In this document: piece by piece, positions 9,315 through 18,058 of the stretch
How the letters are laid out: every line of letters starts with the position of its first letter
How positions within the stretch are numbered: position 1 is the first letter of the stretch
Origin: Gallionellaceae bacterium
GTDB taxonomy: Bacteria > Pseudomonadota > Gammaproteobacteria > Burkholderiales > Gallionellaceae
DNA length: 64,000 nucleotides
Direction: 5' to 3'
Assembly (NCBI GenBank): GCA_030834965.1
Contig: JAUQWW010000039.1
Location: 16,317 to 80,316 of the forward strand
Notes under the pieces: model-generated
The model's database searches: none
The model's input: the letters and a program-made list of their open reading frames with translations, nothing else
Told to the model about the DNA's origin: nothing
Translations under genes and position numbers: made by a program

Positions 9315-9679
9315 CGATCTGATTTTCCACGCTGCGCGACGCGTATTTTTCGTGACCAAACCAGCGCCCCAAAAAGAGCGATAACGCTGGTCTCAGTAAG
9401 ATATAAACTAGCGTTGAGCTCGGGAAAAAAAAAGAGGGGACCAGCGAGCACTGCAAAAAGCAGACAAAGGCCAACACCTAGTTTAACATTTGCCTTTAAT
9501 AGCGCTTTGGAATTTCTTTTCAGGAATGCTTCACGCTCCATTTCAGTTTTATACTTTGCGAAATCGTTAAGAGTGGTGAAAAGAAGAGATATGCTGCCTA
9601 CGAACTGTTCCTGAATGCCGAGGCCTAAAAACAACGCGACGACCAGTATGCCGACGCCAAGTGACAACAAATGAATCAT
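9311..9679 (-). CDS. Small membrane protein of unknown function
   Basis: A 122-residue protein that I do not recognise. Three hydrophobic segments are visible: LLSLGVGILVVALFLGLGI (about 4-22), VKLGVGLCLLFAVLAGPLFFF (about 65-85) and LTETSVIALFGALVW (about 93-107). A charged, possibly helical loop (FAKYKTEMEREAFLKRN) lies between the first two and a basic tail follows. It is coupled by 4-base ATGA overlaps to the genes on both sides, so it belongs to the polysaccharide operon. Could be an accessory of the polymer export or modification machinery; no direct evidence. Confidence 0.7.
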   Translation of the reverse strand: MIHLLSLGVGILVVALFLGLGIQEQFVGSISLLFTTLNDFAKYKTEMEREAFLKRNSKALLKANVKLGVGLCLLFAVLAGPLFFFPELNASLYLTETSVIALFGALVWSRKIRVAQRGKSDR

Positions 9680-9876
9680 TTTTGATGCGGTTTTTTGAAG
9701 ATTTTTCTATACAGGCGTTTGAGCGGGTACCAAAACACGCTGACAACCATCAGAACCAAACCAAAAAAAATGCCGAGTACAACACCTGCGACGCCTAAGC
9801 CCATACCTGGGCCGATGTACGCATACGCTTGTGAAGGTGCAATCAAAAAGATCGACATAAATATTAAGTGTCGCAT
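9676..9876 (-). CDS. Very small exported/membrane protein with YIGPGMGLG motif
   Basis: A 66-residue protein: MRHLIFMSIFLIAPSQAYA looks like a signal peptide with an AYA cleavage site, followed by YIGPGMGLGVAG, a second hydrophobic helix and the basic tail WYPLKRLYRKIFKK. Small proteins with an A-Y-I-G-P-G-x-G start and a WYP-KR tail are common companions of polysaccharide loci, but I know of no assigned function. The start is uncertain: an ATG 11 codons upstream (MKDDSH) is also in frame, and neither has a convincing ribosome binding site. The stop overlaps the next start as ATGA. Confidence 0.65.
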   Translation of the reverse strand: MRHLIFMSIFLIAPSQAYAYIGPGMGLGVAGVVLGIFFGLVLMVVSVFWYPLKRLYRKIFKKPHQK

Positions 9877-10051
9877 AAGAAATATCAGTTGGTAGTGACT
9901 ATCATCTTTCATGAGATTATTGGCATGTCGTTGGGTGCGCGCGACATTTGAGCGTGTAGACAAGCGAGCTTCCCTCTGTTTTTCGTTCCAACACATTGAC
10001 ATCAATAAAATAAAATTCCCAACGCGCCCCTCTATAAAATGAAGGATATTT

Positions 10052-10780
10052 CTAGTGTCGGCGACGGGCCAAAACCACATAATGTGTTGCCAACAGTCGA
10101 CTGTAAATGGACAAACCAAGCGTGCTAAGCAAGGCACGTTCCACCATTCTTTTTCCAAACGAGTTATAAGGCGAGAAAGGAGCCGATGCATATTGGAAAT
10201 CACGCACTATCATTAGCCCGCTACTGTGAAGAAAGTGGCTGAATGATTTTTTTGTCCAGAAATTGATGTGCCCCAATGGATTATCAGTACGCGGCTTACC
10301 CCTCAAGGCGCAACTTAACTCCGGCCATAAACATTGTTCCAAAGGCACTTCCAGCACAAACCATTCGCTTAAAGGCAATAATTTTGCCAACTCTTTCTCG
10401 GGTTCCGGGATATGTTCCAATACATGCGAAGAAACCACCACATCAAAAGAGGCTGCAGCATTCATTGCCTGCAACACATCTACATGTTCATACCTTAGGC
10501 CGGGTCGTGCAAATGCAGTACGAGCATTTGCAATTCCAGTATTGCTGACATCAACCCCAACTATGTCATTGCCAAAACCATTGCAGTGCATCCAATATGA
10601 CAGCACACCATTGCCCGATCCAAAATCTAGCACTCGATCGGGCGGCTTTAGAGCGCCCCACACTCTCTGAATCCCTGGCATACGATCACGTACCGCAGAA
10701 TCGAAGGCATACTCCGTCTGATAAGAGGCATCCTCCCAGAAAGATTCATAGAACGTGTTCTTGTCGCTCATGCTATCCAT
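10052..10780 (-). CDS. Class I SAM-dependent methyltransferase
   Basis: A 242-residue methyltransferase: VLDFGSGNGVLSYWM is motif I, IVGVDVSNTGIANAR supplies the acidic ribose-binding residue, and FDVVVSSHVLEHIPEPEKEL is motif IV plus the HVLEH post-motif. The downstream GHINFWTKKSFSHFL pattern is typical of sugar/lipid methyltransferases in O-antigen and capsule loci. It overlaps the upstream glycosyltransferase gene by 8 bases if the first ATG is used; an ATG three codons later (MSDKNTFYE) starts just past the stop and is equally plausible. A 175-base gap follows it, the largest break within this stretch of the operon. Confidence 0.8.
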   Translation of the reverse strand: MDSMSDKNTFYESFWEDASYQTEYAFDSAVRDRMPGIQRVWGALKPPDRVLDFGSGNGVLSYWMHCNGFGNDIVGVDVSNTGIANARTAFARPGLRYEHVDVLQAMNAAASFDVVVSSHVLEHIPEPEKELAKLLPLSEWFVLEVPLEQCLWPELSCALRGKPRTDNPLGHINFWTKKSFSHFLHSSGLMIVRDFQYASAPFSPYNSFGKRMVERALLSTLGLSIYSRLLATHYVVLARRRH

Positions 10781-11705
10781 AACGTCTTATCAACCCTATT
10801 TGTTTGGTTAATTGCGCCACGCGCCCCCCAATGGATGCCCCCACCAACAAAATTAAAAATGCACCCAGAGTTTCTTTGACACAAGTTAAAGACGCACCTT
10901 TGCGCCACTGAGACCACGCGCCGGTCATACCTGCAAACCTAAGATATACCGCTAAGCGAAGACACTTGGTGCGCCACACAAGTGGAGCCTCGCGCTTATA
11001 TAAATCCTCATAACGTTCAAACAATTTCTGATAGCACAGTGCAGTTTCACGAGCCTTCTTCGCGGTCGTCCATCCTGCTGACACCGAGCCTGCACGCGCC
11101 TCATGATAGATACGTAATACACGGCTAGTAACCCAGAACGGCCCATCTAAGGCGAAGTTAATATAGCTTACGATCCCGCAGGATTTACGCATTTCAAGGT
11201 CAATATAACTCTTGCCCCTTACATAATCTCCCTTAAACAGAGGGAGATATTCGCCAGAATACCGCTCGTTAAGAATATCGCTCAACATTAACAGACCGTT
11301 GTAATCTGGAACTTGCGCGGTCACGCGCCCCTCGGGATTGCGACAAGCTGCATAACAGACATTAACTTCGGTAGGCCAAGCCTCCAAAACAGCCTTCAGC
11401 GTCATTGCCCAGTCTGACACAAGCTCGTCATCAGCATCCAAAATAGACACCACCGCGCCACTGCTAGCTGCGATACCGGTATTTCGTCCGGCGCACATAC
11501 CACGATTTTTGTCATGCACGAGTAGGCGCGCACCCGGATAGCGTGACACGACTACCGCCAATTCAGCACCATCCGAACTTCCATCATCCACCACCAGCGC
11601 TTCAACCGACCAATCATCTGGCATCTTGGCTGTAAACACCGAATCAAGCGTTCGTCCAATTGATGTCGAGACATTGTAAGCAGGAACCACAAAGGAAATT
11701 AGCAT
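10773..11705 (-). CDS. Glycosyltransferase family 2 protein
   Basis: A 310-residue inverting GT-A glycosyltransferase. ISFVVPAYNVSTSIGRTLDS and ALVVDDGSSDGA are the N-terminal nucleotide-sugar motifs; NRGMCAGRNTGIAASSGAVV precedes ILDADDE, the DxD-type metal site. The C-terminal part has a hydrophobic stretch (LGAFLILLVGASIGG) that may be membrane-associated. It overlaps the next upstream glycosyltransferase by 7 bases. Transfers a sugar to the growing repeat unit; donor unknown. Confidence 0.87.
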   Translation of the reverse strand: MLISFVVPAYNVSTSIGRTLDSVFTAKMPDDWSVEALVVDDGSSDGAELAVVVSRYPGARLLVHDKNRGMCAGRNTGIAASSGAVVSILDADDELVSDWAMTLKAVLEAWPTEVNVCYAACRNPEGRVTAQVPDYNGLLMLSDILNERYSGEYLPLFKGDYVRGKSYIDLEMRKSCGIVSYINFALDGPFWVTSRVLRIYHEARAGSVSAGWTTAKKARETALCYQKLFERYEDLYKREAPLVWRTKCLRLAVYLRFAGMTGAWSQWRKGASLTCVKETLGAFLILLVGASIGGRVAQLTKQIGLIRRYG

Positions 11706-12781
11706 GCAAACCGCTCAGACATTAAGCGCACACTCTCGTGCCGAGCTTTGTTTCGCCATTGGGGATTGTTCGCAAAACCGAGCATGGCTTCATAGAGGCA
11801 GTTCTCGAATTCAGTTGTATCGGTCTTGCGAACATAATCCTTGATGTTCTCCAACTCATAGTAATAGCGGGATGGTGTGATGCCATCCCAAATAGAAATG
11901 GGCGGTTCAAGCAACCGCCCATTCCTTCCATCCTCTACCATCTCACGTAACGCATATACATCGGTCGCAATTAACGCCAAGCCATGAGCCAAACCCTCCA
12001 ATGCTACCATGCCAAATGATTCCACATAGGTAGGCAAGAGCAAGACATCAGCTTGCCGCATAAATTGGTTATGTATTTCGTCCCGCAAAAAGCTGGCTTC
12101 ATGCACATAAATGCCCGGACACCCCGCTGCAAGATCGGCAAATTCAGAAGGCAGATGGGTAATGATATCCAATCGCGCATTCCTTGCCTGGTCATAAACA
12201 CGACGGAACGCCTTAAGTAATGCCACTCCTCCCTTGATCTCAAACTGCGTCCCTACGAACAAGAAGCGGCAACTATTGGAGAGCACAGAGTCAATCTCTT
12301 TAACAGCCTGCGGGATGCTGGGGTAATGAACCTTGGCCTTTTCGTATACTTCAGTCCCAAACAAGGATTTAAGGCTCTGCCGACAGGCCTCACTCATACA
12401 GCGAATTTCAAGGCAACGCTTAGATAACAAAATATGCTTAATTAAAAAACGATAAATGGGCATGGCATGCAAGTTATAACCAACCAAAGACCAAGGATTA
12501 TCCAGGTCAACGATAAATTTACCCGTCGCAATAATTCCACCCCAAACATAAACCACCGCATCTTGATGCGCTGCATTGGGACGTAATTTAATATTTAATA
12601 ACGGAAGCTTTTGTTTCCAGGATGCCTTGATCTTTGGTGACTTGGCATAAAACGCGCTGACCTGGGCGCCATGCCGATTTTGCACAACCTCAGGATTTAT
12701 CACCTCATGAGCAGGCCAACGTCTGATGGTATCGATCTGTCGGTCTCGTAAGTAAGAATGTTGGCAAAAGAAGACTTTCAT
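11699..12781 (-). CDS. Glycosyltransferase family 4-like protein
   Basis: A 360-residue GT-B type protein. The N-terminal half is atypical; the C-terminal half has CRFLFVGTQFEIKGGVALLK and LLLPTYVESFGMVALEGLAH, the conserved donor-binding segment with two Glu residues seven apart, then ATDVYALREMVEDGRNG. Its start overlaps the stop of the polymerase gene (ATGA). Part of the sugar assembly series of the polysaccharide locus; specificity unknown. Confidence 0.83.
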   Translation of the reverse strand: MKVFFCQHSYLRDRQIDTIRRWPAHEVINPEVVQNRHGAQVSAFYAKSPKIKASWKQKLPLLNIKLRPNAAHQDAVVYVWGGIIATGKFIVDLDNPWSLVGYNLHAMPIYRFLIKHILLSKRCLEIRCMSEACRQSLKSLFGTEVYEKAKVHYPSIPQAVKEIDSVLSNSCRFLFVGTQFEIKGGVALLKAFRRVYDQARNARLDIITHLPSEFADLAAGCPGIYVHEASFLRDEIHNQFMRQADVLLLPTYVESFGMVALEGLAHGLALIATDVYALREMVEDGRNGRLLEPPISIWDGITPSRYYYELENIKDYVRKTDTTEFENCLYEAMLGFANNPQWRNKARHESVRLMSERFAC

Positions 12782-14196
12782 CGAACACCGCCCGAATCAG
12801 CAAGAGGCTTATAAACTGTATTTTTCAGCGATTGAAAACCAAACACATCTTTGACTAGCGAGGTTACTGCCGATTTCACGTTGGCAAAGCCAAAGACAAA
12901 ACAAGCGGTGATGAGAAACATTAGCGTCACCTGAAGCATCCCAGTCCCTGCACGCAACACATTGAATACATTTAAAAATATAAAAAGCGACATCCCAAAC
13001 AAAACAGGGTGTGACTGCCTCTGCCAAAAATACATATGAAGTACTTTAAGAAGCCTTCCCAGGAAAAAAGCCATCGCTAATCCAAACAATATGCCAAATC
13101 CAAAAATAAAATCTGTGATATATGAAACAGGAAATGTTGTTGTTGCTGCACCGTCAACGTACATCCACGGATAAAGGAAGAACTGCTCAGCGACACTGCC
13201 ATATATTTCAGGCTTGTTAATCCAAAGTGCGCGCGGCACTAAAGAAAGAAACGCATTAAATATCCAAGCAGAACCAGCATCCACACCGACGACAATATCA
13301 ATCCAATTTGCTTTTTCCAAAAACGCCCCGAGGTGATCAATACCTTCGAAAGATGATGAAACATTGGTTAGAAAAAACCGCGGTGCAACTATATCAAATA
13401 TGTTCCAAAAATTTATATCGCCTTTAAGAATAGCATCAAAATTTATGTATCGAAATATTTGAAAAAAAGGCGCCAATAATATGGTTGATAACACCGCCAA
13501 TATCGCAAGCCAGCCTCCCCTACCTTTCTTTACTAGATAAACAACAACCATAGCTAGTAAAAGTTGGGCAAGAATTCGTCGTGAAGCAAGCCCCACCATT
13601 AACAACGTTGATGTAATGAACACCATAGCGATCAAAATATAATGGGTGCCTTTCAATCTTTTTTTCCACTGATTCTGACTTAAACTTACGCCAAGATATG
13701 AAACGAAAGCGTACATATATAACTCTGAGAATAGAAACATTGGCCCGCTTCCGGTTCTAGCCTCATTCTGTTCGTTACCCACAAATGCTGTGAATTCCCC
13801 ATTTGTGACCAGGTTGTTCATTATGAAAACCCAAGAAAGAAAAACTAGTACCGCCAGAACCCACTGAGACCTTTCAATTTCACGGCCAATTGGCTCTTTT
13901 CCCGACGTCAACGAAGCAACCCTTGCGGAAATATAGCCGGCATAACTTATCAACCAAAAAAGAAAAGCCACAAGCGATGAATAAAATAATTGAGAATCAT
14001 CCCAGGCTCGAGGGATTTGGAGATCAATCAAGTTTTCGCTGATAAGCAGTGCTCGAATTGGATAGAAGAGCATCCATAGTAACGAAAAATACCAAAAATG
14101 ATTTAAAACTGCCCGTGTGGCACCCACCCTCGAGAGGTCAACCCCCCAAAGTATGGAAATCACGAGAAAAATTAAAACTGTTAAACAAATAATCAA
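12778..14196 (-). CDS. O-antigen/oligosaccharide repeat-unit polymerase (Wzy-like)
   Basis: A 472-residue polytopic membrane protein with about ten to twelve predicted hydrophobic segments, for example CLTVLIFLVISILWGV, WVLAVLVFLSWVFIMNNLV and FGILFGLAMAFFLGRLL. It has a large hydrophilic loop in the C-terminal half (SLVPRALWINKPEIYGSVAEQFF). This layout and its place between flippase and glycosyltransferase genes fit a Wzy polymerase that joins lipid-linked repeat units in the periplasm. Wzy proteins share little sequence, so the call rests on topology and context. The start is a TTG without an obvious ribosome binding site; the true start could differ. The coding sequence looks notably AT-rich. 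Confidence 0.75.
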   Translation of the reverse strand: MIICLTVLIFLVISILWGVDLSRVGATRAVLNHFWYFSLLWMLFYPIRALLISENLIDLQIPRAWDDSQLFYSSLVAFLFWLISYAGYISARVASLTSGKEPIGREIERSQWVLAVLVFLSWVFIMNNLVTNGEFTAFVGNEQNEARTGSGPMFLFSELYMYAFVSYLGVSLSQNQWKKRLKGTHYILIAMVFITSTLLMVGLASRRILAQLLLAMVVVYLVKKGRGGWLAILAVLSTILLAPFFQIFRYINFDAILKGDINFWNIFDIVAPRFFLTNVSSSFEGIDHLGAFLEKANWIDIVVGVDAGSAWIFNAFLSLVPRALWINKPEIYGSVAEQFFLYPWMYVDGAATTTFPVSYITDFIFGFGILFGLAMAFFLGRLLKVLHMYFWQRQSHPVLFGMSLFIFLNVFNVLRAGTGMLQVTLMFLITACFVFGFANVKSAVTSLVKDVFGFQSLKNTVYKPLADSGGVR

Positions 14197-14222
14197 GAAA
14201 GTTTAATCCATAAGAACGGACA

Positions 14223-14984
14223 TTAAGACAAACCTTCCACTTGCAGGAAATGAATTTTGTAATTCATTGTGGCAATATTCAGCACAATTTTATGAATGTG
14301 TGGTTTGATTCCAGCAAAACTACCTTTCTCAATTAAGTGCTCATCCACCACGCGCAAGCCAAATTGCCCAAACAGACCACGCCAATAGCTCTCGGAATGG
14401 AAACAAACGCCGTAGCCGGCGGTATTGGCCCCCATTAGCTTGGTCAAGGGAGCAAGCACGTTGCTTGACGATAACGCATGGATCAGCTTGCTCGGCAGTT
14501 CGTCATGGAACAGGCCGTTGTAATGTATCTCATACACAACAATCAAACCGCCATCTGCAAGTACGGATTTTGCGGCTTCAAGTGCTTGCGACTGCAAACG
14601 GATCGATTCATCCCTGTGCTTGCCAACGAAGTGATGCAAGACAAAATTGAAAAAAATCACATCGAATCGTTTAGAGCCTTGCGCGGTCTTTGCGGCCCAA
14701 TCCAGAAAGTTCGCGCATACGATAGTTTTGCGGTCACTTCTCGAGTTCTTCTCCGCCATGGCTTGGCTCATTTCGATAAGGGTGCCGGAGGTCTCGGACA
14801 TTGCCTGGAGCATGGTATCGAGAAAGGTACCGTTCCCTCCCCCCACGTCAAGCAGTGTCAGGTGCTTTTGAGCAGGGACAATGCCTCTGATCGCCTCCAC
14901 CACAGGTGCAACTGCATGAATGGCAGTCGAATCGTGATCGAAGCTTTCGACCCGCTCCTCTGAAAGTTTAATTACTTCTGCCAT
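14223..14984 (-). CDS. Class I SAM-dependent methyltransferase
   Basis: A 253-residue methyltransferase with LTLLDVGGGNGTFLDTML (motif I), TLIEMSQAMAEKN (acidic residue of motif II), RFDVIFFNFVLHHFVGKHRD (motif IV) and ADGGLIVVYEIHYNG. It is preceded by a 203-base gap without a gene, so it may be the first gene of a sub-operon with the polymerase. The substrate is unknown; methylation of a sugar in the polymer is the contextual guess. Confidence 0.78.
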   Translation of the reverse strand: MAEVIKLSEERVESFDHDSTAIHAVAPVVEAIRGIVPAQKHLTLLDVGGGNGTFLDTMLQAMSETSGTLIEMSQAMAEKNSRSDRKTIVCANFLDWAAKTAQGSKRFDVIFFNFVLHHFVGKHRDESIRLQSQALEAAKSVLADGGLIVVYEIHYNGLFHDELPSKLIHALSSSNVLAPLTKLMGANTAGYGVCFHSESYWRGLFGQFGLRVVDEHLIEKGSFAGIKPHIHKIVLNIATMNYKIHFLQVEGLS

Positions 14985-15187
14985 TAGGCTTGTCCAGTAA
15001 CGTAGCTGTTGATTTGTTGGATATCAATAACGGCCCGAGTGCCAGATTTTTCAGACCAGATTTTTCGAAAGATGATTAATCGCGTCTTGTAGGGAATGCT
15101 GCCGAATTTTTGATATTGTCCAACAATCCCACAGCGGCGCTACAACATGGGTGTAGTGAAAGCATCATGTCCATTTATCCTTAATGA

Positions 15188-16516
15188 CTACAGTGCAATA
15201 GCTGTCTGCTCTGTCTTGCAAGCGTCTTTCCCGATTTTCAGATACAGGAAAAAAACACCCAGAACATGGGTTGCAATAATCGCTACCAACGGGGCTAAAT
15301 AATCAATCGTTCCAAATAAGAGCGCGAACATAGTGACCTTTGCTATCAGTTGCAGCGCTGTCACTTTTACCAACGGTCCCGTATTTACAAGGGCGTACGC
15401 TGTGTTGGCAGGCCATTGAACCGCCGCCACAAAGAACAAAGCTACTCCTGCCAGCATATAAGGGATATATCCATCAGGCGCATTGCTACCTACCCAGAAA
15501 TGCACAAACCAATTGCCCAATAATCCATAGGCCAAGCCAGCCAAGGCAGAAAAACCCAACATGATGCGCAAGCCTTTGCGATAATTATAATGAATCCGCT
15601 CTGACTCCCCGCGCGAATCCATTTGGATCAGGTGTGGGGCGAATACGCCGGGGATGCGCCCCAACAATAAGATGCAGACCTCAGGAATACGCCAGAGCAG
15701 ATAGTAAATTGCAGCAGTCTCCGGCCCCGCAAGCCAACCAACGATAAGCACATCTGCCTGCAAAGTCAGCTGAAGAATACCGTAGACCACATAGTGTTGG
15801 CCCATTTTTCCACTTACCCGCTGCCACATCGGGGCAGCATCGAGCAAGTGCGGCCACCTCCAATTTAAAGCCATGTTTTGCCGATACCAATAAATCCAAG
15901 CAAGTCCGCGAGAGGTCAAAACCCCGGCAATTTGCGCGATGACAACTGACACTAGGCTGCCCCCAAAATAAAGTCCGATTGCGACGCCACAGGCAAATAC
16001 GACTTGCCCTGCCGCCTCAATCACATTGCCAGTGGTCTGGCGACAAAGGGCATTGAAGGCCAAGCGATCTGTGTTGTATTCGTACATCAGCAGAAAATAG
16101 ATGCTGATATAGATCAAGGCTTGTCGCACTTCAGATTTTTCAAGTGCACTCGACATGATCCAAGGCGCGATCAACCAAAATACGACTATGGTTACAGCCG
16201 CGTATCCAACGTAAACCAACTTCGATAACGCATAGGCATCTGCGAATCCTGCAGTGTCATGCGCAGTTCCACGTTCGCCAAGAATTCGTGCCATCCCTCC
16301 TGAGAGCCATCCAATACCGATAGCGCCATAGCTAATCGCGGCGAGCATCATAGTCAAAACGCCAAACATCTCTTTACCAAGATGATGTAGGTATAGCGGC
16401 ACCAGAACAAACTGGATGCCCATAGTCAGCACCATTAGTCCATAGCTACTGCCGAGGGCACTAACTATGTTTTTATTCTGGTTTAAACTTGCCTTCGCAA
16501 TTTGCAGGTAGCTCAT
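15188..16516 (-). CDS. Polysaccharide repeat-unit flippase (Wzx-like)
   Basis: A 442-residue membrane protein with about twelve to fourteen hydrophobic segments. Its N-terminal pattern, with GSSYGLMVLTMGIQFVLVPL followed by YLHHLGKEMFGVLTMM, is characteristic of the polysaccharide flippase branch of the MOP superfamily. Moves undecaprenyl-linked repeat units across the inner membrane for Wzy-dependent assembly. Coupled to the upstream methyltransferase by ATGA. Context (polymerase, Wza- and Wzz-type genes in the same locus) supports the role. Confidence 0.85.
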   Translation of the reverse strand: MSYLQIAKASLNQNKNIVSALGSSYGLMVLTMGIQFVLVPLYLHHLGKEMFGVLTMMLAAISYGAIGIGWLSGGMARILGERGTAHDTAGFADAYALSKLVYVGYAAVTIVVFWLIAPWIMSSALEKSEVRQALIYISIYFLLMYEYNTDRLAFNALCRQTTGNVIEAAGQVVFACGVAIGLYFGGSLVSVVIAQIAGVLTSRGLAWIYWYRQNMALNWRWPHLLDAAPMWQRVSGKMGQHYVVYGILQLTLQADVLIVGWLAGPETAAIYYLLWRIPEVCILLLGRIPGVFAPHLIQMDSRGESERIHYNYRKGLRIMLGFSALAGLAYGLLGNWFVHFWVGSNAPDGYIPYMLAGVALFFVAAVQWPANTAYALVNTGPLVKVTALQLIAKVTMFALLFGTIDYLAPLVAIIATHVLGVFFLYLKIGKDACKTEQTAIAL

Positions 16517-17385
16517 TTCAGCTGGGATTTCCGTACCGTGTATAGAACGCTTGGATATAAACGCGATCTTAAAATTAACTCTTTCGCCACTCGGCTAATT
16601 CCTAGCTTGCCCATAATGTTAAGCAATCTTGCACTAACGCCATATGACCTAGCCTCTGCAAGATCCCCAGAAAGGACAGCGTTAATTTTCTGTTCTACAC
16701 GGTTCTCCCAGGTCAGATTGAATTGACGAAAAAGACGTTCAAGCCGATTAGGATGCACAAATTTCAGATGGTCCAAATATGCAATTTGATGGCTCTTATT
16801 TTGTAGACGCGCAAGCAACCGTGTCAGTCTCTTTCCGAGCAATGGAATGCACCAAATCCCCAGATGCGGCTCATATGGCCAGAAATAGTTTGGTGCATCA
16901 AGATGCAGCACACCTTGCGGAGCCAATACTCGGGCTATCTCACAAATAACAGCATCTACATCATTCACATGCTCAATCACGGTATGACACACCACAAGAT
17001 CAAAGAAACCCGCTTCAAATGGCAGTACTTCACCAACGCCATATTGAATATGCAGAGCTCTTAGCCCACTTTCACTCGCCATAACTGAGCCAACTTCGAC
17101 AGCTTCATGGTCCGGTTCAATTCCGTAGATTTCAGCATCAGGAAAAACTTTAGCCAATCCAATACAGTTAAATCCCACGGAACAGCCGATCTCTAATATC
17201 CTTTGAATATTGGTTGTACCAATATCACGCTTCACTCGTTCTGCGGTTAATGTCCCGCTTCGAATACAGGCATCGACATGTGTAGCAATCGTTCCGCCAA
17301 CCAATTGAAAGTTTAAGTGACAACGTTCATTTGTCACTGACAGCCAAGCAGACCAGGTGGCCTCTATAGGTGGGGTTATTTCCAT
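16513..17385 (-). CDS. Class I SAM-dependent methyltransferase
   Basis: A 290-residue protein with RILEIGCSVGFNCIGLAKVF (motif I), IYGIEPDHEAVEVGS (acidic residue), GVGEVLPFEAGFFDLVVCHT and VIEHVND. These are the features of UbiE/Methyltransf_11-type enzymes. HLDAPNYFWPYEPHLGIW and the LDHLKFVHPNRLERLF region are often seen in polysaccharide-locus methyltransferases. Overlaps the flippase start by 4 bases and follows the next methyltransferase by 4 bases. Acceptor unknown. Confidence 0.8.
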   Translation of the reverse strand: MEITPPIEATWSAWLSVTNERCHLNFQLVGGTIATHVDACIRSGTLTAERVKRDIGTTNIQRILEIGCSVGFNCIGLAKVFPDAEIYGIEPDHEAVEVGSVMASESGLRALHIQYGVGEVLPFEAGFFDLVVCHTVIEHVNDVDAVICEIARVLAPQGVLHLDAPNYFWPYEPHLGIWCIPLLGKRLTRLLARLQNKSHQIAYLDHLKFVHPNRLERLFRQFNLTWENRVEQKINAVLSGDLAEARSYGVSARLLNIMGKLGISRVAKELILRSRLYPSVLYTVRKSQLK

Positions 17386-17389
17386 TGTT

Positions 17390-18058
17390 CTATTTGTGCT
17401 CTATTACAGCCAGGAATGAGGTTGATAGCCTGGGATTAACCCTGGAAATCACTCGGGCCAAATGTGACTTAACGCGGTTTGAGAAATTTTGTCGGTCTAT
17501 ATGATCAAAAAAATAAATCCCGCTCAACCGGTATCCGTACCGGTCGCAAATGGTCTGAATATGCTCAGGCATATAACAACTAACGTGATCCCAATAAACA
17601 TTTAAGTTGCGACCCACTATTGAACGAACAATTAAATTAATCGCTGTTGGGTTTGGTGTTGTCACAAAGAGCTTTCCACCCTCATGCAGATGATTCATCA
17701 AGTTACACACACCGGTTACTGGTGCATTCATGTGTTCTATGACGTCTGAAAGTACTATTGCATCAAACTTTTTTTCCATATCCATGGCTTCACAATTGCC
17801 ATTTACAATACGAACCCCATGTTCTTTAGCGAAATCTATACCCTCTGTATCAATATCCACGCCTACCAGCTCGCTGGACACCAAACCAAGCCTATGATGA
17901 AGCCAACCTTCGCGATTACTCGGCAGGTATCCTCGAACACCACCAGCGGCGCCAACATTCAAAACAGCTTTTCCAGTGGCCTGCTTCGTTATCAGTGCAA
18001 ATACATCCGGAATGTACTCTGGCTTTACATTTAGAATCGTAAGGTCATTCATTCTCAT
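17390..18058 (-). CDS. Class I SAM-dependent methyltransferase
   Basis: A 222-residue methyltransferase. AVLNVGAAGGVRGYLPSNRE is a variant motif I, followed by LVGVDIDTEGIDFAKEHGV, FDAIVLSDVIEHMNAPV and GGKLFVTTPNP. Its start overlaps the stop of the third amidotransferase gene (ATGA). The adjacent methyltransferase is not a recent duplicate: motif I and the C-terminal halves differ. Probably modifies a sugar or lipid-linked intermediate. Confidence 0.8.
   Translation of the reverse strand: MRMNDLTILNVKPEYIPDVFALITKQATGKAVLNVGAAGGVRGYLPSNREGWLHHRLGLVSSELVGVDIDTEGIDFAKEHGVRIVNGNCEAMDMEKKFDAIVLSDVIEHMNAPVTGVCNLMNHLHEGGKLFVTTPNPTAINLIVRSIVGRNLNVYWDHVSCYMPEHIQTICDRYGYRLSGIYFFDHIDRQNFSNRVKSHLARVISRVNPRLSTSFLAVIEHK

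Noticed and set aside
9877..10203. Longer version of the small YIGPG protein gene (175 residues)
   Set aside because: The added N-terminus overlaps a methyltransferase gene and precedes a clear signal peptide; the short version is better.
15041..15067. Direct repeat CCAGATTTTTC twice in a gap of the locus
   Set aside because: Two short copies only, no flanking element or gene relation; could be chance.
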